From: Campylobacterales bacterium
Lineage (GTDB): Bacteria; Campylobacterota; Campylobacteria; Campylobacterales; Sulfurimonadaceae
Direction of reading: 5' to 3'
Assembly: GCA_026390075.1 (NCBI GenBank)
Contig: JAPLGP010000045.1
Span: forward strand, 1 to 39,687
Length of the DNA: 39,687 nt
The position numbers and the translations under genes were made by a program. Shown piece after piece: positions 25,286 to 33,344 of the stretch; position 1 is the first letter of the stretch; each line of letters opens with the position of its first letter. Under the pieces are notes generated by a model. It saw only the letters and a list, made by a program, of their open reading frames with translations. It did no database searches and was not told the DNA's origin.

Positions 25286-26923
25286 ATGGCACAAAACAAT
25301 ATAAAATCTTCAGGCTTTTCCCTCGCAAAACTAAAAGAGCTGCGAGGGGATGATTTTTACGATGTTAAAACTATAGGCAATTTAACGGTTGCCATAGTTT
25401 GTGATGGAGTTGGGAGCGCAGATGAAGGCGCACAAGCAGCTTCACGAGTGACAACTTATCTTATCAATAACTTTAAAATTCGTCCTAAGAGTTGGAGTAT
25501 TGAAAAATCTTTAAAAACTTTTATCAAATCAATCAACTCCATTTTATACAAAGAATCGATGATAAGTTACGAGAGAACGGAGTTGGTTACGACTTTAACC
25601 ATCGTTGTGATTGAGGGCAACCGACTTTATGGCGCAAATGTTGGAGATAGCAGAGTCTATCTTTATAGAGATAAAAAGATAAATCAACTCTCCCTTGACC
25701 ATGTCATGAGCGAGGTCGGATATGAAAATGTTTTGAGTGAGGCGATAGGCATAAAGAGTGATGTAGAGCCTTACTACTTTGAAAATATTGTCCAAAAAGA
25801 TGACAAAATTTTACTTTGCAGTGATGGACTTTATACCATAATGAGTAAAAACAGACTTGAAGATGGCATAAGTTTAGGTGCGACAGCTTTAGTAAAAAAA
25901 GCAAGTAAACTGATGGATGATAATCTCCCCGATGATACGACCGCAGTCATTGTTGAGATTTTAGAAGCCAATGAGATGGAGATATTAAGAAGGCAAAATC
26001 TTCCAATTCCTCAAAGTTTAAAAAAAGCTCAAATCATAGATGGATATATACTCGAAAAATCACTTATCCAAAATGAGAGAACTTGGCTTTGTTCAAAAAA
26101 AAATAAGCACTACATTCTCAAATTTGCTCCTAAAGAAGCGATAGAGGATGAAAATATCTTGGACTTATTTGTCAAAGAGGCGTGGAATGCTAAAAGATTA
26201 AAAGCTGATTTTTTTCCAAAAGCTGTTATTCCAAAAAATAGAACTGAGCGTTATTATGTGATGCAAACATTTAAAGGTGAAGATTTAGATAAATATCTCA
26301 CACACAAACAAATAACGATAGATGACACAATCCAACTCGCACAGACTCTCTTAAAAATGTCGCAATTTTTACTCAAATACGACTTGGTGCATGGCGATAT
26401 AAAACCCAATAATATTATGATTGCAAAAGATGCAGATGAGAATTTAGAGTTTAAAATAATAGACTATGGAAGTATAACCGAGATTTTTTCAACGGACACA
26501 CGAGCAGGAACGCCAAGCTATTTATCCCCAGAGAGATTTTTAAATGAATCTATTAGTGAAACAACAGAAATTTTTTCCATAGGAGTAACGCTCTACCTTG
26601 CTTTAACTGGAAAATTCCCTTATGGTGAGATAGAACCTTTTCAAACGCCAACATTTAAAGATGCAACAAAACCAAGTGTTTATAATAAAAATATCCCTAC
26701 TTGGCTCGATAGTGTCATTTTGCGCTCCATCGCAATTGAGAAAGACAAAAGATATCAGCACTACTCAGAGATGCTTTATGAACTGCAATCTCCCCAAAAT
26801 GTCAAAGCCTTTTTTCCTAAAAATAGCTCCATCATACAAAGGTCGCCAGTCGTTTTTTACAGAACCGCTTTTACAATTATGTTTATTGTAAATATTGTAT
26901 TGTTGGTGTGGTGTAAGTTGTAA
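25286..26923 (+). CDS. PP2C phosphatase - Ser/Thr kinase fusion with C-terminal anchor
   Basis: The 545-residue protein joins two opposing activities. Residues ~1-235 are a PP2C phosphatase with metal-binding motifs CDGVGSADEG (D40), GANVGDSRVYLYR, LLCSDGLY and PDDTTAVIV. Residues ~250-510 are a Hanks-type kinase: ATP-site Lys K279, catalytic loop HGDIKPNN (D371), metal-binding D393 in IDYGS (DYG instead of DFG), and activation segment AGTPSYLSPERF. A hydrophobic helix at ~525-542 anchors it at the C-terminus with no outside domain. I recall similar bifunctional proteins beside assimilatory nitrate genes in Pseudomonas, so a role in nitrate assimilation control is plausible. It lies between nrtABD and nirA. 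Confidence 0.88.
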   Translation: MAQNNIKSSGFSLAKLKELRGDDFYDVKTIGNLTVAIVCDGVGSADEGAQAASRVTTYLINNFKIRPKSWSIEKSLKTFIKSINSILYKESMISYERTELVTTLTIVVIEGNRLYGANVGDSRVYLYRDKKINQLSLDHVMSEVGYENVLSEAIGIKSDVEPYYFENIVQKDDKILLCSDGLYTIMSKNRLEDGISLGATALVKKASKLMDDNLPDDTTAVIVEILEANEMEILRRQNLPIPQSLKKAQIIDGYILEKSLIQNERTWLCSKKNKHYILKFAPKEAIEDENILDLFVKEAWNAKRLKADFFPKAVIPKNRTERYYVMQTFKGEDLDKYLTHKQITIDDTIQLAQTLLKMSQFLLKYDLVHGDIKPNNIMIAKDADENLEFKIIDYGSITEIFSTDTRAGTPSYLSPERFLNESISETTEIFSIGVTLYLALTGKFPYGEIEPFQTPTFKDATKPSVYNKNIPTWLDSVILRSIAIEKDKRYQHYSEMLYELQSPQNVKAFFPKNSSIIQRSPVVFYRTAFTIMFIVNIVLLVWCKL

Positions 26924-26933
26924 GATATATATT

Positions 26934-27035
26934 AGACTTCTTGCAAAACTAAGATTGCTTCGTCGTTCCTTCTCGCAATGATCGTCATTGCGAGCAAAGC
27001 GAAGCAATCTTATGAGAGAGTTATGTAAGAAGTCT
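26934..27035. repeat. REP/MITE-like nested palindrome
   Basis: A 102-bp nested inverted repeat. Outer arms AGACTTCTT/AAGAAGTCT (26934-26942, 27027-27035), middle arms TAAGATTGCTTCG/CGAAGCAATCTTA (26950-26962, 27000-27012), inner arms CTCGCAATGA/TCATTGCGAG (26972-26981, 26985-26994). The core, CATTGCGAGCAAAGCGAAGCAATCT, is of a type widespread in bacterial intergenic DNA. It lies between convergent genes and may also terminate transcription. Confidence 0.8.
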
Positions 27036-27037
27036 CA

Positions 27038-28942
27038 TTACAAACCTATAAAAGGCAGTAACTCAGAAAAAACAACGGCTCTATTTTCTTCTTTTGTATT
27101 TAAGATTTTTTCACACATCTGAATTAGATTTGTATCGGCATGTGGAACTAACTCTTGTATGCTTTGTAGCTTCTCATTTTTTAAAACATTTGTAAATCTA
27201 TCATACGCTGAGTAGGCTTCTTTTCCTGCTAATTTTGCATAAACTCTTCTGCCAAGCTCAAAAACTTCAAACTCTTCGTTTTTACCTGTTTTAGTATTTA
27301 TCGCAAATCCTAACTCCAACTCTATGTTTTTATCTCTCAAATACGCACCAAACTGCATCATAAAACCAATATATGCCGATGAATACTGCGATAAAACTCT
27401 CTCATGAAACTGCTCAAAACTCTCACTTGAACCTTTGTATTTTTTGTACTCCAACATAAGTGTTTCAACATAAAGGTGCGCATATCTCAGAGGTGCAGAT
27501 TTTATTACTGTGTATGCCTCAACGCCTTCGCTCACGAGTTTTCCGCCAAGACTGATATGCACAGCATTCTCAGTTTCACCATTCACTTTTGCCTTGCATC
27601 CTTCAAAGCCAATATCTCCCAAACCATGGATACCGCAACCTTTTACACACGCCGACCAGTACATTCTTACTCGTCCTGATTCAAGAGGCACTTTTTGGCT
27701 TAAATACTCAGACATTTTTATCGCATCACTCTTGTTTTCAATCACTCCAAATGGACAATGCTCTGATCCAGCACACGCGATGAGATGGTTAAAATAGGGT
27801 GTATTTATATTTTTGTATATCTGAAATAAACTCTCATTTAAAAGTGAAGGAACATCTTGCACACCTAAAATATAAAGACTCTGCTCCATGTCAAATCGTA
27901 TCTCTTTGTTGCCATAACGCTCACTCAGATTTGCTACATCTATCATTGCCGAACCACTAAATATACCTGATGGAACGACAACATGCACACCAAAAGAGCC
28001 ATCACGAAGCTGTACTTTTCCTTGGTCTGGGTCGTAATAATCTATCTTTGTCATAGTTTCGCCAGAAGTTGCAAAATCAACGCCTGCATTTTCTCTGATA
28101 GCACTTGAAATCTCAGCCATGCCAACTGCTTCTATGAGAAAATGAAGTCTATTTTTATTTCTGTTATCACGAAAGCCAAATCTTTTAAAGATATCTGCGA
28201 TAGAAGCAAAAGCTTTGAGAACTTCTTCTTCATTTGCTAAAAATATATCCGCATTTTTTGCAATAGCACCAACTTTTCCACCGAGATACATGTTATAGCC
28301 ATAAACGCCATCTTTTTGCGCTAAAACGAAACAGCAGTCATGCGAAAAAATATTACATCTATTGGACAAAGAACCTGTAATGGCGGTATTAAATTTTCTA
28401 GGAAGTGTTGAAATCCAATCAGGATTATGCAAAAACATTCGTTGAAGTTTTAAAAGAAGTTTTTGTGATGGCAAAACATTATCCAATCCAAGTCCATCCA
28501 ATGGGTCATTCATAATATTTCTAAAGTTATCAACTCCCGTTTGATAGGCATCAATGCCAACAGCAGAAAGCTTCTCTAAAAGTGTAGGAATATCTTCAAT
28601 GCGCAAATATCTTAGTTCACATTGCGAGCGTGTTGTAAGGTCTATATAATCATTTGCATACTCTTTTGCGCACTCACCAATCACTCGTGCTTGAGAAGAG
28701 TTCAAATGTCCACCAGCAATACGAAGCTTTATCATAAATCGCTCAGGAGTTGCGGGTCTATCATAGATTCCAAAGCATTTTAAAAAGTATTTTTTATCAT
28801 CCTCAGGAATGGAGTCGTATCCATTTTTTGCATACTCTTGCAGTTTTTCAAACGCTTCTAGAGGACTTTTTGAGTTTTTAATCTCTTCAATTTTATTAAG
28901 TTTCTTATTTCTTATTTCACTTACTTTTTTGAGTGCTTCCAT
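27038..28942 (-). CDS. nirA: Ferredoxin-type assimilatory nitrite reductase
   Basis: The 634-residue enzyme reduces nitrite to ammonium with six electrons through siroheme and a [4Fe-4S] cluster. The bridging cluster ligands are C390, C396, C432 and C436 (ACAGSEHCPFG and SACVKGCGIHG). The N-terminal half-domain has RFMIKLRIAGGHL and IDLTTRSQCELRYLRIEDIP. No flavin or NADH domain is present, so ferredoxin is the likely donor. It is longer than plant and cyanobacterial NirA (about 510-560), with extra C-terminal residues. AAGGAG lies 8 bases before the ATG. It is divergent from narK across module C. Confidence 0.93.
   Translation of the reverse strand: MEALKKVSEIRNKKLNKIEEIKNSKSPLEAFEKLQEYAKNGYDSIPEDDKKYFLKCFGIYDRPATPERFMIKLRIAGGHLNSSQARVIGECAKEYANDYIDLTTRSQCELRYLRIEDIPTLLEKLSAVGIDAYQTGVDNFRNIMNDPLDGLGLDNVLPSQKLLLKLQRMFLHNPDWISTLPRKFNTAITGSLSNRCNIFSHDCCFVLAQKDGVYGYNMYLGGKVGAIAKNADIFLANEEEVLKAFASIADIFKRFGFRDNRNKNRLHFLIEAVGMAEISSAIRENAGVDFATSGETMTKIDYYDPDQGKVQLRDGSFGVHVVVPSGIFSGSAMIDVANLSERYGNKEIRFDMEQSLYILGVQDVPSLLNESLFQIYKNINTPYFNHLIACAGSEHCPFGVIENKSDAIKMSEYLSQKVPLESGRVRMYWSACVKGCGIHGLGDIGFEGCKAKVNGETENAVHISLGGKLVSEGVEAYTVIKSAPLRYAHLYVETLMLEYKKYKGSSESFEQFHERVLSQYSSAYIGFMMQFGAYLRDKNIELELGFAINTKTGKNEEFEVFELGRRVYAKLAGKEAYSAYDRFTNVLKNEKLQSIQELVPHADTNLIQMCEKILNTKEENRAVVFSELLPFIGL
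27137..27147 (+). repeat. GGCATGTGGAA repeat copy (in nirA)
   Basis: Exact 11-mer near the nirA 3' end; on the sense strand it encodes VPHA. Confidence 0.9.
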
Positions 28943-28971
28943 TGTAAAGCTCCTTTTATAGTGTTGAGAAA

Positions 28972-29095
28972 ATTATACAACTTACTTTTATGTAAAATTA
29001 ATGTATGCTGTATGATTTTTATACAATTTAATGATAACTTACTCTACATTAGTTGATATAATTTTGCATCACAACGATACTTAATGAAAAGTTAA
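28972..29095. promoter_or_regulatory. Shared divergent regulatory module, copy C (nirA / narK)
   Basis: The dyad CTGTATGATTTTTATACAA (29008-29026) is flanked by box 1 TTTATGTAAAATTAA (28987-29001) and box 2 TTAATGAAAAGTTAA (29081-29095). -10 boxes TATAAT are at 28972-28977 (minus, for nirA) and 29057-29062 (plus, for narK), again putting the dyad centre near -52 for both. Confidence 0.8.
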
Positions 29096-29114
29096 GTTTA
29101 AAAAGGAAAATAAG

Positions 29115-30395
29115 ATGGCAGGATTTAAAGCATTAAAAGGACAAGGACACTGGCCAACACTCTTGGCGGCATTTTTGTATTTCGATTTTAGTTTTATGGT
29201 GTGGACTATGCTAGGGCCACTCGCAACAGAAATAAGTGAAGCGTTGGCAGTGGGCGGGTTTATTATCAGTGCAGGTCAAAAAGCAACTCTTTTATCTATT
29301 CCTATATTGGCGGGTGCGATTTTAAGAATTATTCTTGGCTTTGGTGTGGATAAGTTTGGTGCGAAAAAAACTGCTCTAGTTTCACAAGCTGTTGTAATCG
29401 CTGTACTTTTTTATGCTTATTTTAGAGGTGCGGGTATCACTTATGATGAGCTTTTATTGGTAGCATTTGGTCTTGGTTTTGCAGGAGCTTCTTTTGCAGT
29501 AGCCCTTCCACAAGCAGGTCAATGGTATCCACCAAAACTTCAAGGTGTTGTTTTAGGTATCGCAGGTGCGGGAAATATAGGTGTGGTCATCGACTTCTTA
29601 TTTGCTCCAAAAATCGCTGAACTTTGGGGATGGGAATCTGTGTTTTTAGTGGGAGCGGTTCTCTCAACTATCATCTTTTTTACTTATATGTTCATGGCAA
29701 AAGATGCTCCAGCAGATGTTTATGTAGCAAGACCTAAAAAATTAAAAGATTATGGCAAGTTACTTAAAGACAAAGATACTTGGTGGTTTAACCTTTTTTA
29801 TGCTGTAAGTTTTGGTGGATTTGTTGGATTTGCAGGGTATATGAAGGTGTATCTTATGAGTACATATCAAGTAGAAATGAGTGCTTTTGGTCTGGATTTT
29901 TTGGATGAGGGAAATGTGAAAGTGGTTGCAGGGTATTTTGGTGCTCTTTGTATCTTCGCTGGAGCAATTCTTAGACCTGTAGGTGGAGCGATAGCAGATA
30001 GTTTTGGTGGCGTTAAATCTCTGTATATATTTTTTGGTACAGTTGCACTTTTATCCATTTTAAATGCAACGATGACTCTGCCATTTGGCTTTGCGATACT
30101 TGTTCTGTTTTTAATCATGGCAAACTTAGGTATGGCAAATGGTGCAGTATTTCAGTTAGTGCCACAAAGATTTGGTAAAGATATAGGAATCATGACAGGC
30201 ATCATCGGAGCTGCGGGTGGTTTTGGCGGTACTGCTCTTATCAATACTTTTGGATGGAGTAAAGGCACATTTGATGGCTATGGAGCAGGTTTCATGATAT
30301 TTGCAGGGGTTGTTCTTGTCGCTATTATGGGAATAAGTTTAGTAAAAACAAGATGGAGAACAACATGGGGTGTCGCTTCTGGAGGTAGAATTTAG
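29115..30395 (+). CDS. narK: Nitrate/nitrite transporter, MFS family
   Basis: The 426-residue, 12-helix major facilitator protein matches NarK/NasA nitrate-nitrite transporters. The nitrate signatures are GAGNIGVVIDFLFAPKIAELWGW in the fifth-helix region and GMANGAVFQLVPQRFGKDIGIMTGIIGAAGGFGG in the eleventh-helix region. The N-terminal LTLLAAFLYFDFSFMVWTMLGPLA-like segment is also typical. It shares a divergent control region with nirA, so nitrate entry or nitrite exchange for assimilation is likely. AAGGA precedes the ATG. It is followed by an inverted pair of the window repeat. Confidence 0.93.
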   Translation: MAGFKALKGQGHWPTLLAAFLYFDFSFMVWTMLGPLATEISEALAVGGFIISAGQKATLLSIPILAGAILRIILGFGVDKFGAKKTALVSQAVVIAVLFYAYFRGAGITYDELLLVAFGLGFAGASFAVALPQAGQWYPPKLQGVVLGIAGAGNIGVVIDFLFAPKIAELWGWESVFLVGAVLSTIIFFTYMFMAKDAPADVYVARPKKLKDYGKLLKDKDTWWFNLFYAVSFGGFVGFAGYMKVYLMSTYQVEMSAFGLDFLDEGNVKVVAGYFGALCIFAGAILRPVGGAIADSFGGVKSLYIFFGTVALLSILNATMTLPFGFAILVLFLIMANLGMANGAVFQLVPQRFGKDIGIMTGIIGAAGGFGGTALINTFGWSKGTFDGYGAGFMIFAGVVLVAIMGISLVKTRWRTTWGVASGGRI

Positions 30396-30449
30396 CAGAC
30401 ATCTCAATCACTCTTCAACTCTTTAGATAGTGGTTTGAAGATAAAAGTG

Positions 30450-30478
30450 TGGCATGTGGAAATGATTTCCACATGCCA
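30450..30478. repeat. Inverted pair of GGCATGTGGAA repeats after narK
   Basis: Copies at 30451-30461 (plus) and 30467-30477 (minus) form a 14-bp perfect stem around one central base, 54 bp after the narK stop. No T-run follows. Confidence 0.9.
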
Positions 30479-30558
30479 AGTGATTTAGGAACAGGAAGTC
30501 ATGACTCTGCAGTTTTGGACTTTTGCGCTTGACATCGTGTTTTTCATGGATCGATTAT

Positions 30559-30927
30559 TTACGAAGCAATGTACTCTAAAATCGCTTTTTGAATAAGTGC
30601 TGAACGCGTGAGATGGTGTTTTTTGGCGTATGAATCCGCTTTGTCTAAGAAATTTGCTCCAATAGATATATTGATTCTTTTTGTTTCATTTCCAAAATCT
30701 CTTATTATCCCTTCTACTGATATATCTTCATCTATTTTTTCAAAATGAATTCCTATGCCATTGGCTATAAGTTTATACTCTTGTAACTGTTCTTTTGTGG
30801 CGTTTTTTAGTTTTTGTGTATATGTGTAAGGAATGCTCAAAACTCTCTCAGAATTGAGTTCTATATACATTTTTTCATCGCCAAATCCAACAGATTTTAT
30901 AAGTGTTCTATTTTTTGAAGTATTCAT
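30559..30927 (-). CDS. DUF2442 - ribbon-helix-helix fusion, antitoxin-like
   Basis: The 122-residue protein has an N-terminal DUF2442 part (SVGFGDEKMYIELNSERVLSIPYTYTQKLKNATKEQLQEYKLIANGIGIHFEKIDEDISVEGI) and a C-terminal ribbon-helix-helix DNA-binding segment (KRINISIGANFLDKADSYAKKHHLTRSALIQKAILEYI). Such fusion is expected of an autoregulating antitoxin. The ATG at 30927 is preferred; it overlaps the DUF4160 gene by 20 bp, so translation is coupled. An earlier in-frame start at 30966 would add 13 residues. The perfect palindrome at 31151-31168 is a likely target of the RHH domain. Confidence 0.75.
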   Translation of the reverse strand: MNTSKNRTLIKSVGFGDEKMYIELNSERVLSIPYTYTQKLKNATKEQLQEYKLIANGIGIHFEKIDEDISVEGIIRDFGNETKRINISIGANFLDKADSYAKKHHLTRSALIQKAILEYIAS

Positions 30928-31141
30928 CCCAAGCCCCTTTGAGTTGCGTGTAATTTTCTTGTACAATTTTTGATACTATTTTTAACTCTTTAGAATTGAA
31001 GTTATAGCTATCCGTTACTTTGAGATTTTCAAGCTCGATACGAGCGTAAGAATCTCCTTTTTCCACATGCACATGCTCTGGAAAATGTTCATTGCTAAAG
31101 AAAAAAAATCTATAACCATCTATTTTAAATATCGTCGGCAT
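30908..31141 (-). CDS. DUF4160 protein, partner of the DUF2442-RHH protein
   Basis: The 77-residue protein starts MPTIFKIDGYRFFFFSNEHFPEHVHVEKGDSYARIEL, with the DUF4160 H-V-H-V motif, and ends with KIVQENYTQLKGAWDEYF. The start at 31141 is chosen over an upstream in-frame start at 31252 because it matches the family N-terminus and has AAAGGAT 5 bases upstream. The pair is antiparallel to the first DUF4160/DUF2442 pair (24670-25193). Confidence 0.78.
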   Translation of the reverse strand: MPTIFKIDGYRFFFFSNEHFPEHVHVEKGDSYARIELENLKVTDSYNFNSKELKIVSKIVQENYTQLKGAWDEYFKK

Positions 31142-31150
31142 ATTTATCCT

Positions 31151-31168
31151 TTGTGTAATTATACACAA
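31151..31168. promoter_or_regulatory. Perfect palindromic operator before DUF4160 gene
   Basis: TTGTGTA-ATTA-TACACAA is a perfect 18-bp palindrome 9 bp upstream of the DUF4160 start, overlapping the probable promoter. Likely bound by the RHH antitoxin-like protein. Its 7-4-7 geometry differs from the 6-7-6 dyad of the nitrate modules. Confidence 0.55.
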
Positions 31169-31273
31169 TAAAATATTTAAAATAAATTGAACAATTCTCC
31201 TTTCTAACTCACTTCCAAACTTTTTAAGAGAGATGATTGTAAACTCCTTCAACTAAAAATTTGTGAGTGTTTT

Positions 31274-33343
31274 ATGGAAAATCTAAAAGTTATCGATAGT
31301 GTTTGCACATACTGCGGGGTCGGGTGTGACATTGCTGCAAATGTGAATGTAGTGGAAAATAAAATTATCAATATTTTTGCACATCCAGATGGTGTGGTTT
31401 CTCAGGGAAAACTTTGCATTAAAGGCAAGTATGGTTTTGATTTTGTGGATGCTCCCGATAGACTTAGAATTCCAAGAATTAAAAAAAGCTTTCTTGATAA
31501 AAATCCAACAATCAAAGAAAAAATAGCATCTACTTTAGTGGAACTTGATACTGTTTGGTACGAAACAACGCTCGATGGCGCTACAACTGCAACCGCTATG
31601 AAACTAGAAGAAATCCAAAAAAAGTACGGGAAAAATAGTGTTTGTTCTATCGGTGGAGCTCGAACTTCATGTGAGAGTGCTTATCTTTTTCAAAAATTTA
31701 CGCGTCATACGATGAACTCTCCACATGTCGATAACTGTGCGAGAGTTTGTCACTCTCCAAGTCTCAAAGGCATGCGAACGACCATAGGCGAGGGTGCTGC
31801 GACCAATCCCTATAACGATATTTACAACACAGAATTTATGATAGTTATCGGCTCAAATACCACAGAAGCACACCCGATTATTGCAAATCGTATAATTGAT
31901 GTGGCTGGAAAACATGACAATCTAGCCGTTTTTGATGTTCGTGAAATCAAACTTCATAGATTTGCAAAATACAAGGGAATTATTCCACATGAAGCGAATC
32001 TTCTCATCTTAAATATGCTCGCCTATGTCATCATCGATGAAGAGCTTTATAGTGAGCATTTTCTCAAAGACAGAACAAAAGGATTTGATGCGTTTAAAGA
32101 GAAGATTTTAAATGACCCTTATGCGAATCCAGATTATTTTAAAAATATAGAGGGGTATGAGTATCTTAGCAAAATGATTCGCAAAGTTGCACGAGAGTAC
32201 GCGCTTAAAAACTCTATGATTTTTTGGGGTCTAGGAATTACTGAACATTTAGACGGTTCTTACGCTGTTATGGCAATCACGCACTTAGCTCTTATGACTG
32301 GAAATATCGGTAAAAGTGGAGCTGGACTTATGCCACTTCGCGGACAAAATAATGTTCAGGGTGCGTGTGATATGGGGATGCTTCCTTATTACGCTCCTGA
32401 TTATCAAGAGCCAAAAGAGATAGGTTTGATGACGCCTCAGCTTGTAGAAGAGATGTTGGAGGGTCGTGTAAAAGCTGTTTTAAACATGGGTGAAGATTTA
32501 ACGCATATCCATCCAAATCTGAACAAAGTTGACAAAGCGATAGATAATTTAGAACTCATTGTGGTTCAAGAGTTGTTTATGACAGACATTGCAAATCGCG
32601 CGGATATCGTGATAGGTGTGAAATCAGCGTATGAAAAAACAGGTGTGTATATCAATGCAATGCGTCGTCTTCACCTCTCACAACCGCTTGTAAAATCCGA
32701 CCTGCCAGATGACTGGGAAGTTATAAAACTCCTTGATAATAAAATGGGTGGGAATTACACTTACGAAAATTCAAATCAGATTTGGGATGAGGTAAGAGAA
32801 GTTGCCTATCGCCGTTTTTCTGGTGCGAGTTATATAAGACTTGAGAGACACAGGATACGAGGACTTCAATGGCCAGTACATACGGAAGATACACCGATTT
32901 TACATCAACTTGATTTTAGAACAGAGGATGGACTTGGCGAGTTTCATTACCACCAGTATGCGCTTCGAGGGATGGTTCAGGAGATAAGTGAAAAAAAACT
33001 TACAGGCTACCATCTCACAACGGGAAGAACTTTAGCACACTATAACAATGCTTCGCAAACTCTGCGAAGTGAGAAGCTCAATAAACGCTATGATGAAGAT
33101 GTTCTTTTGGTTTATGAAGGCGATGCTGAGGATTTTACTAGTGAAAAAGTTATCTTAAAATCTGAGTTTGGGCAGACAAATCCACTCACGGTAAAATTTA
33201 CAGATAAAGTACAGCCAAAGACACTTTTTGTGACTTTTCATCATGCAAGGTCGAAGATAAATAATCTCTTTGGCGATAAGTGCGATGAGCTGATTTTAAC
33301 AGCCGCATTTAAGTCCGTAAAAGTGGAAATCATAAACACCTAA
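31274..33343 (+). CDS. Formate dehydrogenase, catalytic subunit (Cys type)
   Basis: The 689-residue molybdopterin enzyme has [4Fe-4S] ligands C11, C14, C18 and C48. The active-site segment DNCARVCHSPSLKGM matches the FdhF motif in which selenocysteine is replaced by cysteine (C159). MIFWGLGITEH, LMPLRGQNNVQGACDMG and TTGRTLAHYN also fit formate dehydrogenases better than nitrate reductases. No twin-arginine signal is seen, so it is cytoplasmic. Residues ~65-110 are a linker longer than usual for the family. No electron-transfer subunit gene is adjacent; yraN follows after 1 bp. A NAD- or ferredoxin-linked partner would have to be encoded elsewhere. Confidence 0.82.
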   Translation: MENLKVIDSVCTYCGVGCDIAANVNVVENKIINIFAHPDGVVSQGKLCIKGKYGFDFVDAPDRLRIPRIKKSFLDKNPTIKEKIASTLVELDTVWYETTLDGATTATAMKLEEIQKKYGKNSVCSIGGARTSCESAYLFQKFTRHTMNSPHVDNCARVCHSPSLKGMRTTIGEGAATNPYNDIYNTEFMIVIGSNTTEAHPIIANRIIDVAGKHDNLAVFDVREIKLHRFAKYKGIIPHEANLLILNMLAYVIIDEELYSEHFLKDRTKGFDAFKEKILNDPYANPDYFKNIEGYEYLSKMIRKVAREYALKNSMIFWGLGITEHLDGSYAVMAITHLALMTGNIGKSGAGLMPLRGQNNVQGACDMGMLPYYAPDYQEPKEIGLMTPQLVEEMLEGRVKAVLNMGEDLTHIHPNLNKVDKAIDNLELIVVQELFMTDIANRADIVIGVKSAYEKTGVYINAMRRLHLSQPLVKSDLPDDWEVIKLLDNKMGGNYTYENSNQIWDEVREVAYRRFSGASYIRLERHRIRGLQWPVHTEDTPILHQLDFRTEDGLGEFHYHQYALRGMVQEISEKKLTGYHLTTGRTLAHYNNASQTLRSEKLNKRYDEDVLLVYEGDAEDFTSEKVILKSEFGQTNPLTVKFTDKVQPKTLFVTFHHARSKINNLFGDKCDELILTAAFKSVKVEIINT

Positions 33344-33344
33344 A

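Noticed and set aside
28960-28978. TTGTATAAT on the minus strand near nirA, resembling half of the dyad
   Set aside because: It is the nirA -10 region and has no inverted partner at the right spacing.
30499-30594. Possible 31-codon gene after narK with AGGAAG before its ATG
   Set aside because: It overlaps the antitoxin-like gene on the other strand and has no recognisable composition or conservation that I can see.
31274-33343. Third nitrate reductase reading of this molybdoenzyme
   Set aside because: The ARVCHSPS active-site segment and FWGLGITEH are formate dehydrogenase features; nitrate enzymes here have CMASA or CMSSA.
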